From: Bacteroidaceae bacterium
GTDB lineage: Bacteria > Bacteroidota > Bacteroidia > Bacteroidales > Bacteroidaceae
Length of the DNA stretch: 10,461 nucleotides
Reading direction: 5' to 3'
NCBI GenBank assembly: GCA_028707655.1
Contig: JAQWAN010000049.1
Span: forward strand, 1 to 10,461
Part shown: positions 4,956-10,461 of the stretch, piece after piece
Numbering within the stretch: position 1 is the first letter of the stretch
Layout: every line of letters starts with the position of its first letter
Notes under the pieces: model-generated
The model's database searches: none
Seen by the model: only the letters and a program-made list of their open reading frames with translations
What the model was told of the DNA's origin: nothing
Made by a program: the position numbers and the translations under genes

Positions 4956-7151
4956 ATGCGTACAAATTTTTTCACAAAAGAGGAGCAAAAGAGATTTGTG
5001 TTTTTATATAAAACCTTACTTCGTCTTACGCATTCCTTTATTTCATATGAAGAACGTAAAAAGATAAAAGCGATTATAATAAGTGCTGTGCAAAAAGATA
5101 ATTTGCATCGCGACCATTTTCAGCTAAATCCAGTTATTAAAAATATCCAAACAGCCATTCTTATCTGTCAAGAGATGAATATGCGCAAGGCATCGGTCTT
5201 GGCCATCCTCCTACACGATTTAGTAAAGTGCAACGACCTCTCCTTAGCTACTATTGAGGAATCCTTTGGAAAAGACACAGCCACCATCATACATGGACTG
5301 GTACAGATTGATGTAATCTACGCCAAGAACCCGGTAAGCAACACGGAGAATTTCCGAAACCTACTCCTATCTTTTGCAGAAGATATGCGTGTTATTCTTA
5401 TTAAGATTGCCGACCGGACCAATATCATGCGGCAAATCAGAGATACCGAAAATATAGAACAGCGCGAACAGGTGGCCAATGAAGCCTCTTTTTTATATGC
5501 ACCATTAGCACATAAATTAGGACTCTACTCCATCAAATCAGAATTAGAAGACTTGTCACTCAAATATACCGAGAAAGAGGCCTACTACCATATCAAAGAG
5601 AAACTCAACGAGCGCAAAAAGGAGCGCGATGCATATATTCAAAACTTCATTGTCCCTATTCGGGAGAAGATAGAAAGTTTAGGTGTTCCCTTCACCATTA
5701 AGGGACGCACCAAATCGATTCATTCTATCTATCAGAAGATGAAGAAGCAGAACTGCGATGTAGAGGGCGTATACGATCTATTTGCAATTCGTATCGTGAT
5801 CAACTCAGAGGAAGAGAAAGAGAAACTCGATTGCTGGCAAGCCTATTCTGTGATTACCGATATGTATCGCCCTAATCCAAAACGATTGCGCGATTGGCTC
5901 TCTGTTCCCAAGAGCAATGGCTATGAATCGCTACATATCACCGTGATGGGCCCTATGGGAAAATGGGTAGAAGTACAGATTCGCACCAAACGTATGGACG
6001 AGATAGCCGAGCGAGGATTGGCAGCACACTGGCGATATAAAGGCGTAAAGAGTGAAACCAATCTAGATGAGTGGCTTACCTCCGTACGCGAATCGCTTGA
6101 GCATAATGAGAGCGACGACTGCAAGTTGATGGACCAGTTTAAGATGGATCTATATGAAGATGAAGTGTTTGTGTTTACCCCCAAAGGAGATCTATTTAAA
6201 TTGCAGAAAGGCTCCACCGTACTCGATTTTGCCTTTCTAATCCATAGCAAACTAGGTTCTAAATGTGTAGGCGCTAAAATAAACGGCAAAAATGCTACCA
6301 TCCGCCAGAAATTAGTGACGGGCGACCAAATAGAGATTTTAACCTCCAACGCACAAGTGCCTAAACAGGGTTGGCTCTCCATTGTAACCACCAGCAAGGC
6401 ACGTACAAAGATTAGACAAACACTAAAAGAGATAGCCTCTAAACAATCGGAGTTTGCCAAAGAGACCCTTGAGCGTAAGCTCAAGAACCATAAGATAGAG
6501 TTCGACGATGCCACCATAACCCGTCTTATCAAGAAGATGGGCTATAAAACACTAACCCACTTCTATCAGGCCATAGCAGAAGGTGTACTCGATATAAATG
6601 TGGTCATAGAGAAATACACCTCACTATTAAACAAAGAGGTCGAAGTGCCAGAAGAGGTCAGCAACAGGAGTGCAGAGAGCTTTAATTTGCAGAAAAACGA
6701 ATCGGAAGATGAATTGATTTTAGATAGCAACCTAAAAGGTATTGACTACTCTTTAGCAAAATGCTGCAACCCTATCTATGGCGATGAAATATTTGGATTT
6801 GTCCCCATCAATGGCGGTGTAAAAATCCACCGCAAAAACTGTCCCAACGCCGCAGAGTTGCATAAACGTTTTGGCTATCGTATCATCAAGGCATGCTGGT
6901 CGGGACAAACGGGTAAACAATACATCACCTCGCTACATATCATTGGACAAGATGACATCGGCATCCTTACCAACATCACCTCTATTATTAGTAAGGTGAA
7001 AGGAATCGACCTACGCAGTATACGTGTCGACTCCAATTCGGGTATGTTCTCTGGTTCACTCTGTATTGGAATGAGCGACTCAAAGAGGCTGACCACCCTC
7101 ATTAAAAAGCTTAAAGAGGTGAAAGGTGTTATTAAAATTATTCGCGAATAA
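4956..7151 (+). CDS. relA: RelA/SpoT-family (p)ppGpp synthetase with degenerate HD domain
   Basis: This long RSH protein (731 residues from the ATG at 4956) makes the stringent-response alarmone (p)ppGpp from GTP/GDP and ATP. The N-terminal HD region (about 45-165) keeps HD at 87-88 and Asp153 in IADR, but has Asn63 where hydrolases have His, and Lys91-Cys92 in place of the Glu-Asp pair after HD. Hydrolysis is therefore doubtful. The synthetase domain is intact: GRTKSIHSIYQKMK (250-263), YDLFAIRI with Asp274, the RLRD motif (310-313), and Glu339 in VEVQIRT. A TGS domain follows (about 404-463), then a zinc-finger-like region with Cys603, Cys604, His625 and Cys629, and a C-terminal ACT domain (657-731). 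An in-frame ATG 25 codons upstream is rejected because it overlaps the divergent promoter and adds a non-conserved extension. dgkA follows after 10 nt. Confidence 0.93.
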   Translation: MRTNFFTKEEQKRFVFLYKTLLRLTHSFISYEERKKIKAIIISAVQKDNLHRDHFQLNPVIKNIQTAILICQEMNMRKASVLAILLHDLVKCNDLSLATIEESFGKDTATIIHGLVQIDVIYAKNPVSNTENFRNLLLSFAEDMRVILIKIADRTNIMRQIRDTENIEQREQVANEASFLYAPLAHKLGLYSIKSELEDLSLKYTEKEAYYHIKEKLNERKKERDAYIQNFIVPIREKIESLGVPFTIKGRTKSIHSIYQKMKKQNCDVEGVYDLFAIRIVINSEEEKEKLDCWQAYSVITDMYRPNPKRLRDWLSVPKSNGYESLHITVMGPMGKWVEVQIRTKRMDEIAERGLAAHWRYKGVKSETNLDEWLTSVRESLEHNESDDCKLMDQFKMDLYEDEVFVFTPKGDLFKLQKGSTVLDFAFLIHSKLGSKCVGAKINGKNATIRQKLVTGDQIEILTSNAQVPKQGWLSIVTTSKARTKIRQTLKEIASKQSEFAKETLERKLKNHKIEFDDATITRLIKKMGYKTLTHFYQAIAEGVLDINVVIEKYTSLLNKEVEVPEEVSNRSAESFNLQKNESEDELILDSNLKGIDYSLAKCCNPIYGDEIFGFVPINGGVKIHRKNCPNAAELHKRFGYRIIKACWSGQTGKQYITSLHIIGQDDIGILTNITSIISKVKGIDLRSIRVDSNSGMFSGSLCIGMSDSKRLTTLIKKLKEVKGVIKIIRE

Positions 7152-7161
7152 GCCCCACCCA

Positions 7162-7542
7162 ATGAAAGAACCTTTTTCCCTAAAGAAACGATTAAAGAGC
7201 TTCTGCTATGCCTTTAATGGCATCCTATTAGTAGTAAAGAAGGAGCACAATGCTTGGATTCATTGCGGATTTATTGTTGCTGTATCCATAGCAGGCTATC
7301 TCTTCTCCCTCTCTAAACTAGAGTGGATTATTGTAGTAGCTTGCTTTGGTGCTGTACTAACCATGGAGGCGGTAAACACCGCTTGCGAAAAGATTGTCGA
7401 TTTTATCTCTCCAACCTATCATCAACAGGCAGGAGAGATAAAAGACATTGCAGCAGGAGCGGTATTAATCACTGCAATAGCAGCTGCCATCATTGGATTA
7501 CTTATTTTTGTACCCAAAATTTTAAGTGCAACATCTTTTTAA
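7162..7542 (+). CDS. dgkA: Undecaprenol/diacylglycerol kinase (DgkA family)
   Basis: This small integral inner-membrane kinase phosphorylates diacylglycerol or, as in many Gram-positive bacteria, undecaprenol; the substrate cannot be told from sequence. The 126-residue product has three hydrophobic segments (about 32-50, 54-70 and 97-117). It keeps the catalytic family residues at the same numbers as E. coli DgkA: Glu28, then Glu69, Asn72 and Glu76 in MEAVNTACEKIVD, and Lys94-Asp95 before AAGAVL. The start ATG at 7162 lies 10 nt after the relA stop. An earlier in-frame ATG (7126) is inside relA and would add a non-family N-terminus. It probably forms an operon with relA. The stop is only 6 nt from the stop of the convergent porin gene, and no hairpin terminator is evident there. 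Confidence 0.92.
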   Translation: MKEPFSLKKRLKSFCYAFNGILLVVKKEHNAWIHCGFIVAVSIAGYLFSLSKLEWIIVVACFGAVLTMEAVNTACEKIVDFISPTYHQQAGEIKDIAAGAVLITAIAAAIIGLLIFVPKILSATSF

Positions 7543-7548
7543 ACCCAT

Positions 7549-8586
7549 TTAGAAACGAACCATCAACTCAATTACTAGTTTATCCTTTTCACTAGGGTCA
7601 ATAAGTAGTGCATCAGCAGCATAAAAATACTTCTCATAATTCAAACGAATATCCGTTTGATAAGCCTCCCCTAAGCTCAAGGTAACACCAGCCGTAACGC
7701 GCTGTCTAGCCTCTTGATCTTTCAGCAATTGTCGCGTTACCACATCTCTTAAAAATGATTTACAGTGGTCATCCATCCGGTCATATCGAGCCAATAGCGA
7801 AATCTTATGAATTGTCTTTTTTAAAGGAATAGCATATGAAAGTTGTGCATTAAGCGCATTTACATTTGCGAACTGGTTGTTTTTATAATGTTTATATAAA
7901 TATTCGCATTCTATATGTAAGTTATCCAATTGATAATATCCACCCAAATTATACATAAACACCCGTACATCTTGCGGACAAGTGCTCTGCATACCCAACG
8001 TGATATTACTCCCACTTGAGGGGAAGATACGTCCTTTAAAAGAGTAACTTAAATCTCTATTCCATTGCTCTTGCGCCTCACTATCCAACCCCTTTCCATT
8101 AAACAACCCCGTTTCCAAAACAACGGGTATAAAAGTATCCAATCGATAATTCACCGCAACACCAACATCGCGTACACTCCCCACTTGCTTCGCAATAAAA
8201 GAACGATTGGCAAAATATAAAAGATGTGGAGACCGGTGTGCATCTATAGTAAAGGGAACGCGCATCTGTCCAGCTGTAACTTTTAATTGAGGCAGGAGTT
8301 CTAAACGTGCATAAGCATCGAGCATACGTTGCTCCCCTTTGTCCGACAGATCCATCTCCGCCTTATAAAAAACAGTGGGTAAGATATGCCCACTTAAACT
8401 AAATCGTGCATTTCTCACTTGAAAACGATGTGGATCCTCTTCGCCATTTTGAAACTCATATTTTGCACGTATGGTACCATGTATAGCGGGCATCCATGCA
8501 GGAGATGCACTCTCTTTTTTTTGCGCATACAATAGATAAGTTTGAAAACAACAAAGAGCTAGTAGTAAATAAATTTTTCTTTTCAT
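7549..8586 (-). CDS. Outer-membrane porin, OprO/OprP (phosphate-selective porin) family
   Basis: The 345-residue protein starts with a signal peptide, MKRKIYLLLALCCFQTYLLYA, with likely cleavage before QKK at about residue 22. It then shows the beta-barrel pattern of PF07396: RFQVRNARFSLSGHI (54-68), YKAEMDL (74-80), then AYARLELLPQLKVTAGQMRVPF (91-112), the typical strand leading to the G-x-x-x-x-PF motif. Alternating aromatic/hydrophobic strands continue to the end, and the final residue is Phe, as expected for Bam-dependent outer-membrane proteins. The family name implies phosphate, but in Bacteroidota the solute is usually unknown. Chosen start: the ATG at 8584-8586, giving a standard signal peptide; the in-frame ATG 5 codons upstream (8601) adds MDYLS. 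It is divergent from the DUF1573 gene and convergent with dgkA. Confidence 0.85.
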   Translation of the reverse strand: MKRKIYLLLALCCFQTYLLYAQKKESASPAWMPAIHGTIRAKYEFQNGEEDPHRFQVRNARFSLSGHILPTVFYKAEMDLSDKGEQRMLDAYARLELLPQLKVTAGQMRVPFTIDAHRSPHLLYFANRSFIAKQVGSVRDVGVAVNYRLDTFIPVVLETGLFNGKGLDSEAQEQWNRDLSYSFKGRIFPSSGSNITLGMQSTCPQDVRVFMYNLGGYYQLDNLHIECEYLYKHYKNNQFANVNALNAQLSYAIPLKKTIHKISLLARYDRMDDHCKSFLRDVVTRQLLKDQEARQRVTAGVTLSLGEAYQTDIRLNYEKYFYAADALLIDPSEKDKLVIELMVRF

Positions 8587-8590
8587 GCTT

Positions 8591-8726
8591 AAATAGTCCA
8601 AATAGTGGTGTAAAATTTTCTACAAAGAAAATTAATTAATTGATAAATAGTCAAGCAAACGCGCGAAACTTGCTCTTTTTTTATCTATTTAGCAGAAAAT
8701 AGTAGAATGTATAAAAAAAAATAGAC
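8591..8726. repeat. Repeated AAATAG motif in the porin/DUF1573 divergent region
   Basis: AAATAG starts at 8591, 8600, 8645, 8697 and 8719, with one inverted copy (CTATTT) at 8685-8690. Four of the direct copies are AAATAGT. The spacing is irregular (9, 45, 52 and 22 bp). The region is AT-rich, so some copies are expected by chance, but six in under 140 bp is more than composition suggests. No other gene is seen between 8587 and 8760. Confidence 0.3.
8627..8659 (-). promoter_or_regulatory. Putative promoter of the porin gene
   Basis: On the minus strand TTTGCTTG (8652-8659) precedes TAATTTTC (8627-8634), which fits TAnnTTTG at 7 of 8 positions. The spacer is 17 bp from the inner TTG or 21 bp from TTTG. 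The leader to the ATG at 8586 would be about 35 nt. Confidence 0.4.
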
Positions 8727-8734
8727 TAACTTTG
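8727..8734 (+). promoter_or_regulatory. Putative promoter of the DUF1573-OPT pair, -7 box
   Basis: TAACTTTG is an exact TAnnTTTG match 26 nt before the DUF1573 ATG (8761). The -33 TTTG is not evident; an A-tract (8713-8721) lies just upstream. Confidence 0.6.
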
Positions 8735-8760
8735 TCATACAAATATAATATCATACCATT

Positions 8761-9174
8761 ATGAAAAATAAAATACTAGCCGTAGCCCTACTGTTAATCA
8801 GCACTTTTTCAGTAGTAGCACAAACGGCCAAAGAAAAAGACCAAGCCGTTATAACCTTTAAGAAAACGACTATTGACCTAGGCACCTTTTCCGAGAAGAG
8901 CCCCAAAGTAAGCTGTGTTTTTCACTTTACCAACACAGGAACACACGCCCTAATCATTCACCAAGCCATTGCCTCATGTGGTTGTACCGTACCCACATAT
9001 ACCAAAGAGCCCATTTTACCTGGCAAGACAGGTGAAATAAAAATAAAATACAATGGAAAGGGTAAGATTCCAGGACGTTTTAAAAAATCAATAACCGTTT
9101 ATACCAATGCTAAACCAAGTTTACAACGACTTTATATAACAGGAACCATGCTAGGTATTGACGATCCAAAATAA
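8761..9174 (+). CDS. Secreted DUF1573 domain protein
   Basis: This 137-residue protein has a clear signal peptide (MKNKILAVALLLISTFSVVA, cleavage before Gln21), so it is exported to the periplasm. The rest is one DUF1573 domain (PF07610), an Ig-like fold common in Bacteroidota. Visible hallmarks are the strand FHFTNTGTHALIIHQAIASC (55-74), the CGCTVP motif (73-78), a proline/glycine turn PILPGKTGEIKIKY (84-97), then PGRFKKSITVYTNA (104-117) and a final strand LQRLYITGTM. The function of the family is unknown; the two Cys of CGC could form a metal or disulfide site, but that is only a suggestion. No lipobox is present. The gene has a good TAnnTTTG box upstream, and an OPT transporter gene begins 16 nt after its stop, so co-transcription is likely. 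Confidence 0.9.
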   Translation: MKNKILAVALLLISTFSVVAQTAKEKDQAVITFKKTTIDLGTFSEKSPKVSCVFHFTNTGTHALIIHQAIASCGCTVPTYTKEPILPGKTGEIKIKYNGKGKIPGRFKKSITVYTNAKPSLQRLYITGTMLGIDDPK

Positions 9175-9190
9175 CTTAAATATTATTTCT

Positions 9191-10461
9191 ATGAAACAGA
9201 ACAACGAAAACACCACTGGACTCCCCGAAAATGCCTTTCGTCCATTAAAAGCTGGTGAAGTGTACAATCCCCTACTTTCTCCCGATAAGAACTATCTGGA
9301 GATTAATTTTTGGTCCGTCACTTGGGGCATCTTAATGGCCATCCTGTTTTCAGCTGCTGCTGCCTACCTCGGTTTAAAAGTAGGACAAGTCTTTGAAGCT
9401 GCCATCCCTATTGCTATTATCGCCGTAGGTGTATCGGGTGTTGCCAAACGTAAAAACGCCTTAGCAGAGAATGTGATTATTCAATCGATAGGTGCATGTT
9501 CAGGTGTGATAGTAGCAGGTGCTATTTTTACCCTTCCCGCACTCTATATCCTACAAAAGGACCATCCAGAGATGTCTGTAAGCTTTTACCAAGTCTTTTT
9601 AAGCTCCCTTTTAGGAGGCGTTTTAGGTATTCTGTTTCTGATTCCTTTTCGTAAATATTTTGTAAGTGACACACATGGTGAATTTCCTTTTCCAGAAGCC
9701 ACAGCCACCACACAAGTACTTATCTCCGGCGAGAAGGGCGGCAGTCAAGCCAAACCTCTTTTAATAGCCGGTCTTGTAGGTGGACTATACGATTTTATTG
9801 TTGCCACCTTTGGTTGGTGGAACGAAAGCTTCACCACCGCCATTGTATCCATCAAAACCAAATTAGTGTTTAAGGTAAACACCGGTGCCGCCGTACTTGG
9901 TTTAGGATATATTGTGGGACTGAAATATGCATCCATCATCTGTTTAGGTTCCCTCACCGTATGGTGGCTTATCATACCCGGTATGGACATCTTTTTTGGA
10001 GATCAAGTGATCAACAATTGGAATCCCAACATCACCGCCACCATAGGCAGCATGTCGCCAGACATGATTTTTAAGGAGTATGGAAAAAGCGTAGGTATTG
10101 GTGGTATTGCTATGGCAGGTATCATTGGTATCATCAAATCGTGGGGCATCATCAAAAGCGCTATCTCACTAGCAGCAAAAGAGATGGGCAAATCCACCTC
10201 TAACAAACATTTAAAACGTACCCAACGCGATATCCCTATGAAGATAATCGCTTTTGGCTCCATTATAACCATCCTATTCATTGCACTTTTCTTCTTTTTT
10301 GATGTGATGCATGGCAATCTACTACACACCATTGTAGCCATCCTATTAGTAACCGGTATTGCCTTCCTATTTACCACAGTAGCTGCAAATGCTATTGCCA
10401 TTGTAGGAACCAATCCAGTATCAGGAATGACACTAATGACGCTAATTTTAGCTTCCGTTAT
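9191..10461 (+). CDS. OPT family oligopeptide transporter, N-terminal part
   Basis: An uninterrupted frame runs from the ATG at 9191 to the window end (423 codons plus 2 nt), so the C-terminal part is missing. The translation is a polytopic membrane protein. After a short soluble N-terminus (LPENAFRPL, GEVYNPLLSPDKNYLEIN), hydrophobic segments start at about residue 41 and recur through the fragment. Family features of the prokaryotic OPT branch (PF03169, TIGR00733-like) are LGLKVGQVFEAAIPIAI (60-76), the loop THGEFPFPEATATTQVL (161-177), KYASIICLGS (245-254) and NPVSGMTLMTL (408-418). OPT proteins are proton-coupled importers of oligopeptides or metal-chelate-type substrates; the substrate here is unknown. 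The start follows the DUF1573 stop by 16 nt with no promoter box between, suggesting an operon. Many Gly, Ala and Ile residues are normal for the family. Confidence 0.92.
   Translation, partial: MKQNNENTTGLPENAFRPLKAGEVYNPLLSPDKNYLEINFWSVTWGILMAILFSAAAAYLGLKVGQVFEAAIPIAIIAVGVSGVAKRKNALAENVIIQSIGACSGVIVAGAIFTLPALYILQKDHPEMSVSFYQVFLSSLLGGVLGILFLIPFRKYFVSDTHGEFPFPEATATTQVLISGEKGGSQAKPLLIAGLVGGLYDFIVATFGWWNESFTTAIVSIKTKLVFKVNTGAAVLGLGYIVGLKYASIICLGSLTVWWLIIPGMDIFFGDQVINNWNPNITATIGSMSPDMIFKEYGKSVGIGGIAMAGIIGIIKSWGIIKSAISLAAKEMGKSTSNKHLKRTQRDIPMKIIAFGSIITILFIALFFFFDVMHGNLLHTIVAILLVTGIAFLFTTVAANAIAIVGTNPVSGMTLMTLILASV

Noticed and set aside
5921..6532. 203-codon open frame on the minus strand inside relA
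   Set aside because: It is antisense to the conserved synthetase and TGS domains of RelA, has no recognisable domain, and is explained by the codon pattern of the real gene.
7323..7595. 90-codon plus-strand frame overlapping dgkA and the porin end
   Set aside because: It is a shifted frame of dgkA with Ser/Cys/His-rich low-complexity translation and no family resemblance.
8653..8682. AGCAA/TTGCT repeat followed by seven T on the plus strand, terminator-like
   Set aside because: The stem is only 5 bp with an 11-nt loop, it overlaps the putative porin promoter, and no plus-strand gene ends upstream of it.
9528..10413. Several minus-strand open frames across the right end
   Set aside because: They are antisense to a continuous, clearly recognisable OPT transporter frame that runs off the window edge.
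1..10461. Defence, phage, CRISPR or mobile-element content
   Set aside because: No transposase, integrase, Cas, toxin-antitoxin or array repeat is visible; all genes belong to housekeeping or envelope families.

Overview
This is an ordinary chromosomal segment from a member of the Bacteroidota, most probably of order Bacteroidales. The evidence is family content and promoter style. It carries Bacteroidota-typical families: DUF4301, the DUF2582 winged helix, a DUF1573 periplasmic protein, an OprO/P-like porin and a TIGR00733-type OPT transporter. Several starts are preceded by the TAnnTTTG -7 box of Bacteroidota promoters, and starts generally lack a strong Shine-Dalgarno sequence. The genus cannot be fixed from the sequence. 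No mobile element, CRISPR array, tRNA or rRNA is visible.

Left part (1-4840), all on the minus strand. In transcription order it reads: DUF4301 protein, a strong intrinsic terminator, purT, lipB (1 nt apart), a C_GCAxxG_C_C redox-type protein with its own consensus promoter, a 65-residue winged-helix protein behind a palindrome-rich upstream region, a second intrinsic terminator, and the first 108 codons of lepA, cut by the window edge.

Centre (4841-7542). A compact divergent promoter region separates DUF4301 from a plus-strand pair: a long RelA/SpoT-family (p)ppGpp synthetase whose HD hydrolase site looks degenerate, then dgkA (undecaprenol/diacylglycerol kinase) 10 nt downstream.

Right part (7543-10461). 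A phosphate-selective-porin-like outer-membrane gene converges on dgkA, with only 6 nt between the stops. It is divergent from a secreted DUF1573 protein, which lies 16 nt upstream of an OPT-family oligopeptide transporter that runs off the right edge.

The genes cover core functions: translation (lepA), purine synthesis (purT), lipoylation (lipB), stringent response (relA), lipid recycling (dgkA) and envelope transport (porin, OPT). They do not form one evident pathway. I see no clear novel multi-gene system. The items most worth a second look are the nucleotidyltransferase-like DUF4301 enzyme, the nested inverted repeats before the winged-helix gene, the terminator placed 12 nt before purT, and the degenerate hydrolase site of the RSH protein. 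The longest non-coding stretch is 637-839, about 200 bp; no gene-free stretch exceeds 300 bp.
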